A stretch of DNA of 64,000 nucleotides. Origin: Streptomyces sp. NBC_00442 (GTDB taxonomy: Bacteria > Actinomycetota > Actinomycetes > Streptomycetales > Streptomycetaceae). Numbering within the stretch: the first letter of the stretch is position 1; each line of letters begins with the position of its first letter. Position numbers and translations under genes: made by a program. This document shows positions 8,476-16,474 of the stretch, in pieces. Where the stretch lies: the NCBI RefSeq assembly GCF_036014195.1, contig NZ_CP107918.1:1798001-1862000 (forward strand), in the 5' to 3' direction. Below the pieces are notes generated by a model, which was given only the letters and a program-made list of their open reading frames with translations, ran no database searches and had not been told where the DNA came from.

Positions 8476-9900
8476 TCAGGCCTCCACGGGGGTACGGGCG
8501 TCGGACAGGTCGGCGGGCGAGCCCAGATGGCCGAGCACCGCGGTCGCGGCGGCGACCTGGGGCGACACCAGATGGGTGCGGCCGCCCTTGCCCTGCCTGC
8601 CCTCGAAGTTGCGGTTGGAGGTGGAGGCGGAGCGCTCACCGGGGGCCAGCTGGTCCGGGTTCATGCCCAGGCACATCGAGCAGCCCGCGTGCCGCCATTC
8701 GGCGCCGGCGGCCGTGAACACCTTGTCCAGACCCTCGTCCATGGCCTGCAGCGCGACCCGGACGGAGCCGGGGACGACCAGCATCCGTACGCCGTCGGCG
8801 ACTTTCCGGCCCTCGATGACGGCCGCGGCGTTGCGCAGGTCCTCGATGCGGCCATTGGTGCACGAACCTACGAAGACGGTGTCGACGTCGATCTCACGCA
8901 GCGGCTGCCCGGCGGTCAACCCCATGTACTCCAGGGCCTTTTCGGCGGCCATGCGCTCCGAAGCGTCCTCGTACGAAGCCGGGTCGGGGACGTTGGCCGA
9001 CAGGGGCGCGCCCTGACCGGGGTTGGTGCCCCAGGTGACGAACGGCGCGAGTTCGTCGGCCTTGATGACGACCTCGGCGTCGAATTCCGCGCCCTCGTCC
9101 GTCTTCAGGGTCTTCCAGTAAGCGACCGCCGCGTCCCAGTCCTCGCCCTGGGGGGCGTGGACGCGCCCTTCCAGGTAGTCGAAGGTGGTCTGGTCGGGGG
9201 CGATCATGCCCGCGCGGGCGCCGGCCTCGATCGACATGTTGCAGATGGTCATGCGGGCTTCCATCGAGAGCTTCTCGATGGCGGAGCCGCGGTACTCCAG
9301 GACGTAGCCCTGGCCGCCGCCGGTGCCGATCTTCGTGATGATGGCCAGGATCAGGTCCTTGGCGGTGACGCCCTCGGGCAGTTCGCCGTCGACGGTGATG
9401 GCCATCGTCTTGAACGGGGCCAGCGGCAGCGTCTGGGTGGCCAGCACATGCTCGACCTGGCTGGTGCCGATGCCGAATGCCAGCGCGCCGAAGGCGCCGT
9501 GGGTGGAGGTGTGCGAGTCGCCGCAGACGACCGTGGTGCCGGGCTGGGTCAGGCCCAGCTGCGGTCCCACCACGTGGACGACGCCCTGCTCGACATCGCC
9601 CAGCGGGTGCAGGCGCACACCGAACTCGGCGCAGTTCTTGCGCAGCGTCTCCAGCTGGATCCGGGAGACCGGGTCCGCGATCGGCTTGTCGATGTCGAGG
9701 GTGGGGGTGTTGTGGTCCTCGGTGGCGATGGTGAGGTCCAGGCGCCGCACCTGGCGACCGTTCTTGCGCAGGCCGTCGAAGGCCTGCGGGCTGGTCACCT
9801 CGTGCAGGAGGTGCAGATCGATGAAGAGCAGGTCCGGCTCGCCCTCGGCACGCCTGACGACATGGTCGTCCCAGACCTTCTCAGCGAGTGTCCTGGCCAT
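8476..9900 (-). CDS. leuC: 3-isopropylmalate dehydratase large subunit
   Basis: Aconitase-family [4Fe-4S] enzyme that isomerises 2- to 3-isopropylmalate with LeuD. The 474-residue protein starts [15 protein letters not shown] (ATG 9900). It shows [38 protein letters not shown] and the cluster ligands in FVGSCTNGR and [11 protein letters not shown] longer reading through upstream codons ([10 protein letters not shown]) lacks family similarity. First gene of leuCD, divergent from ndgR. Confidence 0.97.
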   Translation of the reverse strand: MARTLAEKVWDDHVVRRAEGEPDLLFIDLHLLHEVTSPQAFDGLRKNGRQVRRLDLTIATEDHNTPTLDIDKPIADPVSRIQLETLRKNCAEFGVRLHPLGDVEQGVVHVVGPQLGLTQPGTTVVCGDSHTSTHGAFGALAFGIGTSQVEHVLATQTLPLAPFKTMAITVDGELPEGVTAKDLILAIITKIGTGGGQGYVLEYRGSAIEKLSMEARMTICNMSIEAGARAGMIAPDQTTFDYLEGRVHAPQGEDWDAAVAYWKTLKTDEGAEFDAEVVIKADELAPFVTWGTNPGQGAPLSANVPDPASYEDASERMAAEKALEYMGLTAGQPLREIDVDTVFVGSCTNGRIEDLRNAAAVIEGRKVADGVRMLVVPGSVRVALQAMDEGLDKVFTAAGAEWRHAGCSMCLGMNPDQLAPGERSASTSNRNFEGRQGKGGRTHLVSPQVAAATAVLGHLGSPADLSDARTPVEA

Positions 9901-10075
9901 CGCCTTCCCTCCGCCCGGCGTCTTCGCCGGCACTACTAGAGATCGATTGCCCCTTGTCCGTACCGCACGCCCCGGACAAAGGCCGCGATCCGTTGTACGG
10001 ATCGCCAGTACAGCTTGACGACTTCCGGAGAAAATTGAACTTGCGTTTCACAGAGTGAGACGAGAATATCGTTGC
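9901..10075. promoter_or_regulatory. leuC-ndgR divergent regulatory region with candidate NdgR operator
   Basis: A 175-bp gap between divergent genes. An imperfect inverted repeat GTTTCAC-AGA-GTGAGAC lies at 10045-10061, just upstream of the ndgR start. NdgR of Streptomyces is known to bind the ndgR/leuC intergenic region. The repeat is my candidate for that site. Its position would allow autoregulation and control of leuCD. Confidence 0.55.
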
Positions 10076-10792
10076 ATGGACAACTCTAGCGGCGTAGGCG
10101 TTCTCGACAAGGCTGCCCTTGTCTTGAGCGCTCTGGAGTCCGGTCCGGCCACCCTCGCAGGTCTGGTCGCGGCCACAGGGCTCGCACGACCCACGGCACA
10201 CCGCCTCGCCGTGGCACTGGAACACCACCGGATGGTGGCGCGGGACATGCAGGGCCGATTCATCCTTGGCCCGCGCCTCGCCGAGCTCGCTGCGGCGGCC
10301 GGCGAGGACCGCCTGCTGGCCACGGCCGGCCCGGTCCTCACACACCTGCGCGACGTCACGGGCGAGAGCGCTCAGCTCTATCGCCGCCAGGGCGACATGC
10401 GGATCTGCGTGGCGGCCGCCGAGCGCCTCTCGGGCCTGCGCGACACCGTGCCGGTCGGCTCCACGCTGACCATGAAGGCCGGCTCGTCCGCGCAGATCCT
10501 GATGGCCTGGGAGGAGCCGGAGCGCCTGCACCGCGGCCTCCAGGGCGCCCGCTTCACGGCGACGGCCCTTTCCGGGGTACGCCGCAGGGGCTGGGCCCAG
10601 TCGATCGGCGAGCGCGAGCCGGGCGTGGCCTCGGTGTCGGCGCCGGTGCGCGGCCCCTCGAACCGGGTGGTGGCCGCCGTGTCGGTCTCCGGCCCCATCG
10701 AGCGCCTGACCCGGCACCCGGGCCGGATGCACGCACAGGCGATCATCGACGCCGCCGCCCGCCTGTCGGAGGCCCTGCGCCGCACCGGCTGA
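10076..10792 (+). CDS. ndgR: IclR-family regulator NdgR
   Basis: DNA-binding regulator of leucine/methionine biosynthesis and nutrient-dependent differentiation in Streptomyces. The 238-residue protein has an N-terminal winged helix (residues 8-65: KAALVLSALESGPATLAGLV then GLARPTAHRLAVALEHHRMV). The C-terminal IclR effector domain follows (RLSGLRDTVPVGSTLTMKAGSSAQIL; SVSAPVRGPSNRVVAAVSVSGP). Position divergent from leuCD is the classical ndgR arrangement. ATG 10076 puts the HTH at the usual distance from the start. Confidence 0.95.
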   Translation: MDNSSGVGVLDKAALVLSALESGPATLAGLVAATGLARPTAHRLAVALEHHRMVARDMQGRFILGPRLAELAAAAGEDRLLATAGPVLTHLRDVTGESAQLYRRQGDMRICVAAAERLSGLRDTVPVGSTLTMKAGSSAQILMAWEEPERLHRGLQGARFTATALSGVRRRGWAQSIGEREPGVASVSAPVRGPSNRVVAAVSVSGPIERLTRHPGRMHAQAIIDAAARLSEALRRTG

Positions 10793-10809
10793 CCCCCCGC
10801 TCCCCCTTT

Positions 10810-10845
10810 CCGGCCCACCGCTTCAACGCCGCAGCGGTGGGCCGG
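10810..10845 (+). terminator. Terminator of ndgR
   Basis: Thirteen-base perfect arms CCGGCCCACCGCT / AGCGGTGGGCCGG with a ten-base loop, 17 bp after the ndgR stop. Confidence 0.85.
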
Positions 10846-11085
10846 AGGTGTGTCCGGGGCCGCCCAGGGGCGCGTCCGAGGGGCGGGATCAACTCGCTTT
10901 GGTCCTGAGACGGTCGGCGCGGTCGCGGCGCCGGCCCGGTTCAACTACCCGTGTGACGTGGACGACTTGCTGCCGTACGGGGCGCGCGGTCGACCAACTG
11001 GAGCCGAGGGAGCTCGACTTGACGGAGCGTCATGATGCTCCCGACGCGCAGGTGGCGGCGGTGGCGTTCCGGTGCGGGACAAACG
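10846..11085. other. Intergenic stretch without a recognisable gene
   Basis: The gap between ndgR and the tRNA array (335 bp including flanking terminators) contains short open frames on the plus strand. They lack ribosome sites, codon bias or recognisable protein features. I see nothing I can assign. Confidence 0.5.
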
Positions 11086-11118
11086 AAAAGGCCCTTCGCA
11101 AAATGCGAAGGGCCTTTT
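11086..11118 (-). terminator. Terminator of the tRNA array
   Basis: Perfect 14-base arms AAAAGGCCCTTCGC / GCGAAGGGCCTTTT with a five-base loop. On the minus strand the stem ends in TTTT, so it is a classical intrinsic terminator. It lies ten bases past the last tRNA-Glu. Confidence 0.92.
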
Positions 11119-11127
11119 CTCTGTGCG

Positions 11128-11200
11128 TACCCCCGACCGGATTCGAACCGGCGCTACCGCCTTGAGAGGGCGGCGTGCTAGGCCGCTACACAACGGGGGC
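11128..11200 (-). tRNA. tRNA-Glu (CTC), copy 3 of the array
   Basis: A 73-nt cloverleaf on the minus strand: acceptor GCCCCCG / CGGGGGT, discriminator A, T-loop GGTTCGAATCC. Anticodon stem CCGCC...GGCGG encloses CTCTCAA, so the anticodon is CTC (Glu, GAG codon). Identical to the copies at 11341 and 11475. CCA is not encoded. Confidence 0.97.
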
Positions 11201-11252
11201 CTACCTGCGTTTTCGGACCTTCGAAGAAGATCCAGGATCTTGAAATGACCCG

Positions 11253-11324
11253 CTGGGCTACCAGGACTCGAACCTAGAATGACGGTACCAGAAACCGTAG
11301 TGTTGCCAATTACACCATAGCCCA
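11253..11324 (-). tRNA. tRNA-Gln (CTG), copy 2
   Basis: A 72-nt cloverleaf on the minus strand with acceptor TGGGCTA / TAGCCCA, discriminator G and T-loop GGTTCGAGTCC. The anticodon loop TTCTGGT gives CTG (Gln, CAG codon). It differs at several positions from the copy at 11570, mainly in the anticodon-stem flanks and variable loop. Confidence 0.96.
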
Positions 11325-11340
11325 TGGTGGTTTAGACCAG

Positions 11341-11413
11341 TACCCCCGACCGGATTCGAACCGGCGCTACCGCCTTGAGAGGGCGGCGTGCTAGGCCGCT
11401 ACACAACGGGGGC
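11341..11413 (-). tRNA. tRNA-Glu (CTC), copy 2
   Basis: A 73-nt minus-strand gene, identical base for base to the tRNA-Glu genes at 11128 and 11475; anticodon CTC. Confidence 0.97.
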
Positions 11414-11474
11414 CCTAGCGATCCTGCATCAGGTTCACCGGGTGCGACCCTGGTGATCCCGCGGGAAGGATCTG

Positions 11475-11547
11475 TACCCCCGACCGGATTCGAACCGGCG
11501 CTACCGCCTTGAGAGGGCGGCGTGCTAGGCCGCTACACAACGGGGGC
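11475..11547 (-). tRNA. tRNA-Glu (CTC), copy 1
   Basis: A 73-nt minus-strand gene, identical to the other two tRNA-Glu copies; anticodon CTC. Second in order of transcription after tRNA-Gln at 11570. Confidence 0.97.
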
Positions 11548-11569
11548 CTTGCAGATGAAGCTCTGCGAG

Positions 11570-11641
11570 CTGGGCTACCAGGACTCGAACCTAGACTAAC
11601 GGAACCAGAAACCGTCGTGCTGCCAATTACACCATAGCCCA
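11570..11641 (-). tRNA. tRNA-Gln (CTG), copy 1
   Basis: A 72-nt minus-strand cloverleaf, acceptor TGGGCTA / TAGCCCA, discriminator G, anticodon loop TTCTGGT (CTG, Gln). First gene of the array Gln-Glu-Glu-Gln-Glu. Confidence 0.96.
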
Positions 11642-11650
11642 CCAAAACGC

Positions 11651-11667
11651 AACCCCCGTAGGGGGTT
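11651..11667. terminator. Short hairpin between HAD gene and tRNA array
   Basis: Perfect AACCCCC / GGGGGTT arms with a three-base loop. T runs occur on both sides. It could end transcription from the HAD gene before the tRNA array, which starts ten bases further on. Confidence 0.5.
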
Positions 11668-11730
11668 TTGCTTGGCTTGCGCTTCCGGTTCGGGGGTTTT
11701 CATCCCGTTCCCCTTGGCGCAGGAAGAACA

Positions 11731-12450
11731 TTACCCGAAGGTGTCCGGCGCTCCAAAACGGGTATCGCGCCGCAGGAGGTCGGGGAGCTGGCCGAGTCCG
11801 GTGATGCGGACGAGCTCGGGGCGTCCGCCCGCTCCGGCGCGGTCGAGCCAGACCGCCTTGAGTCCCGCCTCGATGGCCCCGCGCGCGTCGATGTCCGGCT
11901 GGTCGCCCACGTAGACGACCTCCTCCGGCGGCAGTCCGAGCGCCTCGCACCCGGCGTGGAAGGCGCCCGCCTGCGGCTTGGCCACGCCGAGTTCGGCCGC
12001 GCACAGCAGCGCCTCGAACCTGTCCCGCACACCGAGGATCCGCAGCTTCCGCTCCTGGTTGTGGAGCGAGGAGTTGGACAGGACGGCGTGGCGGTAGCCG
12101 TCGGCCAGCAGGTCCAGCACGGGCAGGATGTCGGGGAACAGGCTCCAGGCGGCCTCGTAGTGCGCGATGTGCCGCTCGAACCAGGCCTCGGCGCGCTCGT
12201 CGCTCATGGCCTCGCCGAGGAACGACCGCACGCGGTCGCGCCGCTGCCCGTGCCAGTCGGTCTCCCCTGCGGCGAACCGGGCCCAGTGGAAGGCGGTCAG
12301 TTCGTCCCAGCCGTCGAGGGCCGCCTCCAGGGATCCGTATGCGGGGGGCAGGCCCTCGATGTCGAGGTGCGCGCGCATGCCGGAGCGGGAGGCCGTGGCG
12401 AAGTCGAAGATCGTGTCGTCGATGTCCCAGAGGACGGCGCGGATGGCCAT
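11731..12450 (-). CDS. HAD-superfamily hydrolase
   Basis: A 239-residue subfamily-IA phosphatase-like protein. HAD motif I is WDIDDTIFDF (catalytic Asp about 9 and 11). A helical cap follows, then motif II in AVLSNSS, motif III Lys in GVAKPQAGAF and motif IV VYVGDQPDIDARGAIEAGLKAVWLDR. It likely hydrolyses a small phosphomonoester; the substrate cannot be told from sequence. It stands alone on the minus strand upstream of the tRNA array. Confidence 0.88.
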   Translation of the reverse strand: MAIRAVLWDIDDTIFDFATASRSGMRAHLDIEGLPPAYGSLEAALDGWDELTAFHWARFAAGETDWHGQRRDRVRSFLGEAMSDERAEAWFERHIAHYEAAWSLFPDILPVLDLLADGYRHAVLSNSSLHNQERKLRILGVRDRFEALLCAAELGVAKPQAGAFHAGCEALGLPPEEVVYVGDQPDIDARGAIEAGLKAVWLDRAGAGGRPELVRITGLGQLPDLLRRDTRFGAPDTFG

Positions 12451-12521
12451 ACTCCGAGCTTAGGCCCGGCGTCCGAGCGGCGGACAGCGTTGTGACCTGC
12501 CCTGCCCGGCGGGCCGACGGC

Positions 12522-13193
12522 TCAGGGAACCAGGGCCTCGGCCGGCACGACGAAGAAGTCGGTGACGAAGCAGGTGATCCCGCCCGCCCCGTCGCGGCCT
12601 ATCCAGGTGGGGTAGACGCCGTCGCCCCACCCCGAGGCGAAGGCGACCAGGTTGTGCCCGGTCGCCGGGTCGGTCACGGTGTGCGGTCCTGGCGAGGGCG
12701 GGACGGTGTCGAAGGCGTCCCACAGCGGGCCCTCGTCGCCCTCGCAGTCGGGAAAGGACCCGTCGCACCCGGCGTCGTAGAAACACCCGGTACCGGCGTC
12801 GACCCCGTACCCGAAGAACTCGTCGTCATCGAGCTCGCCGAGCTCCTGCCCGGCCTGGAGCGCGAGCTCCCACGTGACGGCCGGGGCATCCCGCACGACG
12901 AGCCGTGCCGCGGCCACCCGCAGATGCGGCCCGTCCACCTCGACCTCGCCGGGCCGCACCAGGGTGGCCACGGCCGCCTCCACCCGATACCGCCCCGGCG
13001 CCACCTCCGCCGTGAACGGCTCGGCCTCGCCGGCCCCCAGCGCGACGAACGGATCACAGGCGATGACCCGCCCGGTGGGCAGCCACAACTCCCCGCCGGC
13101 CACCACACTCAGCGTGCCGGTGGTGCCGGACTCCTCGGCGAACGTGTTGCCCGGAGTGAAGTGCCAGGAGAAGTCGGGGGCGGGCATGGGCAT
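12522..13193 (-). CDS. DUF4241-family protein
   Basis: A 223-residue soluble protein with the DUF4241 pattern: a beta-rich N-half (LSVVAGGELWLPTGRVIACDP, VAPGRYRVEAAV) and the characteristic acidic/aromatic segments DDDEFFGYGVDAGTGCFYDAG and VAFASGWGDGVYPTWIGRD. Function is unknown; the family is often found beside polymorphic toxin loci, and it is here next to one. The ATG at 13193 follows AGGAG by five bases, which decides the start. Confidence 0.82.
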   Translation of the reverse strand: MPMPAPDFSWHFTPGNTFAEESGTTGTLSVVAGGELWLPTGRVIACDPFVALGAGEAEPFTAEVAPGRYRVEAAVATLVRPGEVEVDGPHLRVAAARLVVRDAPAVTWELALQAGQELGELDDDEFFGYGVDAGTGCFYDAGCDGSFPDCEGDEGPLWDAFDTVPPSPGPHTVTDPATGHNLVAFASGWGDGVYPTWIGRDGAGGITCFVTDFFVVPAEALVP

Positions 13194-13366
13194 GAGGGCT
13201 CCTGGTGAGATGGGGCGACGGCGGTCCGCGTGGTTGTCCGCACTGCTCGACAACATAGCTCGGGCCACTGACAACGGGGCCGGAGGTGACGGCTGCGACG
13301 TCGCCACTCCTGTGCACGCCTTTCTCGGATACAACTTCCTTGCTGTCTGGGCACGTTGTCAGGGTC

Positions 13367-13692
13367 TTGAGCAAGGTCGAGCGGTCGGGCGGTCCGACTC
13401 ACCGGTCGACGAACGACGGCATCGTCGACCGGATCCAGGCCGACTGGCAGGGTCTGCGGGTTCCGCCTATCGCGATCTTCACAGGGGTGCCGCCAAAGAC
13501 GCCGTACGCATCCGCGAAACCCTCCGGGTCGTCCAGGAAGCGGTCCTGATGAGCCGCGACGGCTTCACCCAGCGGGAGCTCGACGTCCTCGCCGCCATGC
13601 GCAACGTCCAGTCGCACACCGACGTGGACCGTGAGGCCGACGCGCTCCAGGCGCCACCGAGCGCCCCTCGCAGCAGCCTCGACGACCTGTAA
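13367..13692 (+). pseudogene. Frameshifted small WXG-like gene at the head of the toxin locus
   Basis: Two overlapping reading frames join into one plausible protein. The first runs through DRIQADWQGLRVPPIAIFTG, with a WxG-type motif. The second continues AAKDAVRIRETLRVVQEAVLM, then FTQRELDVLAAMRNVQSHTD, and ends at 13692. The junction is a run of four G (13484-13487). A fifth G would restore a continuous TGGAAKD reading. GC3 supports the second frame strongly and the first moderately. The start is uncertain (TTG 13367 used here; no good ribosome site seen). It lies 24 bp upstream of the WXG100 gene and is probably the same operon. Confidence 0.6.
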
Positions 13693-13716
13693 ATCCATAA
13701 CGGGGGCCGTACGACC

Positions 13717-14016
13717 ATGCCCGACGACCACATAGCCGTCGACTTCGCAGCTCTGCGCCATCTCGCGGGCGAGCTGGAGGACATCCTCAAGCAGCTCAAC
13801 ACGCATCTGAGCACGCTGTACGACCGCACCGAGAAGGTCGTGCTCACCTGGAACGGCGAGGCCCGCGAGGCCTTCATCGACGAACTGGACCGCTGGGACC
13901 AAGACATGCGGGACCTTAAGGCCGGCCAGGCGTGGCTGCACGAGGTGGTCACCACGGGCCACGCCAATTACGCCGCCGCGCACCGGGCCGTGTTGAGGGG
14001 ATGGGGCGCCCTCTGA
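13717..14016 (+). CDS. WXG100-family protein
   Basis: A 99-residue all-helical protein with the central W-x-G turn (LTWNGEAREAF, Trp45-Asn-Gly47) between two long amphipathic helices, as in ESAT-6-like/WXG100 proteins exported by type VII (Esx) systems. In polymorphic toxin loci such small proteins precede the large toxin and are thought to act as secretion partners. Its stop overlaps the next start (TGATG), suggesting coupled translation with the toxin protein. No ESX machinery genes are in the window. Confidence 0.85.
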   Translation: MPDDHIAVDFAALRHLAGELEDILKQLNTHLSTLYDRTEKVVLTWNGEAREAFIDELDRWDQDMRDLKAGQAWLHEVVTTGHANYAAAHRAVLRGWGAL

Positions 14017-15737
14017 TGTCCACCCCCTCTCCGTCACCGTCGGGACCCGCCTCTCCAGCTCCCTCTGCTTCTCCTCCCGCGATTCCTTCGCCCTCGCCGT
14101 CTGCCACCCCGCCCGCCCCTGCCGGCTCAGGCCCAACTGCCCCGAGCGGACCCGCCCCGACCCCCTCGCCCTCCCCCGGTTCCCTGAGGGATCCCCAGGG
14201 CAACGACATCTCCCGCCAGGACACAGCATCGGCGCGCAGGCAGCGAGCCCAAGAGGTGGCGGCCCTCAAGCCCGCCGCACCGCCAGACCCGGGCAAGGGG
14301 TTCGATGTCAGCCCGCCGCACCTCTACTACACGTCGTACCTCCTGCGAAACCAGCAGTGCGACTTCTCCGACGGCCCCATCCGGCTCCTCGCCCTGCTGG
14401 ACGACCACGCGCATGCGTGCGGTCGCGGCAGTGGGCCCGAGGCCTTCGCGGCCGCCTATGCGAAGGTGCCAAAACGGTTCATCGAGGTCTGGGCCAAGGC
14501 GGTCGTCGGCGTCGGCGGCGCGGCGGTGGGGCTGACGGTCACCGCCAACAACTACGTACGGGCCGAGTACCTGTCCGACCCCAAAATGGCCCCCGCGCTC
14601 CACCTCCAGCCCGAACCCGACGTCATTCGCGTGCCCTCCCCCTACTGGCCGGTCGCCGAACTCGGCTGGGGACACGGCGTGCAGGACTACCTCGGCGATC
14701 GGATCATCAACGACGTGGTGACGGGCGCGGGCACAGTCGTCCAGGCCGTACTGGATCCCATCCTGCGAGACGTGCTTCGGCACGGCAAAGTCGCGGACAT
14801 CACTCCGGGAGGCGATGATCTCGCACTCCCGGAGATCGCAACGGCTTGGACGGCCGCCGCCAAGGACGCCAAAGCGGCCGGTGACGCCTTCGACGGCGCC
14901 ATCTCGTACATCACCAACCCCACCTCGGGCCACAGCGAGTGGCAGGACGCGATGAAGCAGTTCTGCAGCAGCATCTGGGGAACGACGGCGTGGGGAAAGG
15001 ACCGGGAGGGCCAGCGCTGGAATCACTCCGACGGCCAGAAGCCCGTGCTGGGCGTCCTTGAGGAGACCGCCCGCGCGCTGGCCGACGCGTGTACTCACTT
15101 CGGCACGGCGGGGGCGAAGGTGCGCTCGGAGATCACCGACGCATACCGCGAGTCCGCGCAGAAGACGCTTCAGGGTCTGAATGTCGGCGAGGTGATCGAG
15201 TCACTGCTCGATGCGGGAGTTGGGCTCGCCGTCGACTTCATCGCCAACCTGGACACGCCACGCCTCAACCGCGCAGTCGACGCGTACAACGCAACCGTCT
15301 CCGCTTTCGCGGGCACCCTGTCCAAGCTTTCGGAACCACTGGACGAGGCGTATCGCAGCGTCCCCACGTACTCGGCGGAAGAGGCCCGAGCCGAAGCAGT
15401 CGGCGCAAGGACGCTCAACGATTTCAAAGAGGGCTCCGGGTATACAGTTCCGGAAGAACACAAAGAGAATCACTTTTACCCGATCGACCTCGCCAATCAG
15501 GAGGGCATTCACGGCAGTCACGTCGTTGATAAGCACGTGGGGCAGACAGACGGACAGCTTCTCCAACGCTTGAGGGACCAACCGGCGATTGCCGCTGCTT
15601 CGACTTTCACGGACCTTGCCACGGCGCAGAAGACAACCCAGGACGCCATGGACTGCATCGGTCCGGACGCCGCCAATCCCGCGAATTCCGGCAAGCCGAA
15701 TGCAGGAGTCAACAACCCGCAGCTCATAGAGAACTGA
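14016..15737 (+). CDS. Polymorphic toxin with RNase A-like C-terminal domain, interrupted by TGA
   Basis: Begins with about 75 residues of Pro/Ser/Ala-rich linker, then an alpha-helical carrier region (residues 95-480), and ends in a toxin module. HGSHVVDKHVG (His499, 502, 507), LLQRLRDQ and ASTFTDLATAQ are the N-terminal half of the bacterial CdiA-CT RNase A-like domain. The frame stops at TGA 15735, where a Trp is expected, and the rest of the domain continues in the same frame to 15923. As written, the product (573 residues) lacks the second half of the nuclease. ATG 14001 is an alternative start in the same frame. Confidence 0.8.
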   Translation: MSTPSPSPSGPASPAPSASPPAIPSPSPSATPPAPAGSGPTAPSGPAPTPSPSPGSLRDPQGNDISRQDTASARRQRAQEVAALKPAAPPDPGKGFDVSPPHLYYTSYLLRNQQCDFSDGPIRLLALLDDHAHACGRGSGPEAFAAAYAKVPKRFIEVWAKAVVGVGGAAVGLTVTANNYVRAEYLSDPKMAPALHLQPEPDVIRVPSPYWPVAELGWGHGVQDYLGDRIINDVVTGAGTVVQAVLDPILRDVLRHGKVADITPGGDDLALPEIATAWTAAAKDAKAAGDAFDGAISYITNPTSGHSEWQDAMKQFCSSIWGTTAWGKDREGQRWNHSDGQKPVLGVLEETARALADACTHFGTAGAKVRSEITDAYRESAQKTLQGLNVGEVIESLLDAGVGLAVDFIANLDTPRLNRAVDAYNATVSAFAGTLSKLSEPLDEAYRSVPTYSAEEARAEAVGARTLNDFKEGSGYTVPEEHKENHFYPIDLANQEGIHGSHVVDKHVGQTDGQLLQRLRDQPAIAAASTFTDLATAQKTTQDAMDCIGPDAANPANSGKPNAGVNNPQLIEN

Positions 15738-15923
15738 CTCTCCCGACCCCGTTCCGACAACTCGAAGCTCGAACTGGGTACCGTACAATTTCCCTATTCG
15801 ACGGGAAAGACGATGCCGGCGGGATCGACGACGGCCAGCGACACCCACGCCGTGAAAGTGATCTTGAAGTACAAGAATGGCATTCATCCACCGTACGTCG
15901 TCCTGACCTCCATGCCAAAATAG
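15738..15923 (+). pseudogene. Detached C-terminal half of the RNase A-like toxin domain
   Basis: In frame with the preceding gene after its TGA, 61 sense codons encode LSRPRSDNSKLELGTVQFPY, a VKVILKYKNG strand and the closing VVLTSMPK, then stop TAG. This matches the second half of the RNase A-like toxin family, which closes with a catalytic Thr in an LTSxP-type strand. Replacing TGA (15735-15737) with TGG would give ENWLSRP, the usual W-L position. It could be expressed only by readthrough or after reversion. Confidence 0.7.
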
Positions 15924-15947
15924 CAACAAAACTTCAAGGATGCAGCT

Positions 15948-16448
15948 ATGCTCCCCATTCCCGAATACCTCTCGTCTCTCGCGAAATCGGGGCAGTGCTT
16001 CATTCAAGCAGCCCGCCGCAAGGACCCGGACTGGCGTCGAGACGTCCTGGACATCATCCAGAACCCACACGGGGTCGGCGTCGACACCACTGGTCTGTTC
16101 ACAGAAATTTCAGTCGCCAGGCTCAGGGAGAGCCTGGCGCCCGTTGGACGGAAGGGTGCGGAAGATCTTCTCAAATTGATCGCGGTCGGATCACTGTTCA
16201 ACGGCCCGGACGTGCAGTTCATCGAATCCGACCCCGCCCTGAGTCGAGCGGTCGACGAGGCATTGGATCAATGCGGCCCCGGCGTTGAATACTTCACCAA
16301 TCACGGCCACGCTCACGACGGTTCCCCCGAGTCGTTCCTCGTTTCCGGATTCCATTTCGAGTCTCTGGCGGTCACCCTGTACGACATCTGCCTCATCGCT
16401 GTCGGCTCGGATAGAATTCTCATCGCTTGGAGGTTCGAAGACGCCTGA
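15948..16448 (+). CDS. Candidate immunity protein for the RNase A-like toxin
   Basis: A 166-residue acidic, soluble protein (MLPIPEYLSSLAKSGQCFIQ ... ILIAWRFEDA), 24 bp after the toxin frame ends, with AAGGA seven bases before its ATG. I do not recognise the family. Position directly behind a polymorphic toxin, size and charge are those of an immunity protein, so I infer that it binds and blocks the toxin domain. Codon use is less GC-biased than in neighbouring core genes, consistent with acquisition. The frame is intact although the toxin is broken. Confidence 0.6.
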   Translation: MLPIPEYLSSLAKSGQCFIQAARRKDPDWRRDVLDIIQNPHGVGVDTTGLFTEISVARLRESLAPVGRKGAEDLLKLIAVGSLFNGPDVQFIESDPALSRAVDEALDQCGPGVEYFTNHGHAHDGSPESFLVSGFHFESLAVTLYDICLIAVGSDRILIAWRFEDA

Positions 16449-16474
16449 GTCCGTAGCCGCATGCCGAAAGCGCC

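Noticed and set aside
10850..11035. 61-codon frame between ndgR and the tRNA array
   Set aside because: No start signal or conserved features; probably chance in GC-rich DNA.
11128..11641. Regularly repeated sequence resembling a CRISPR array
   Set aside because: The repeats are three identical tRNA-Glu and two tRNA-Gln genes; spacers are irregular and no cas genes are present.
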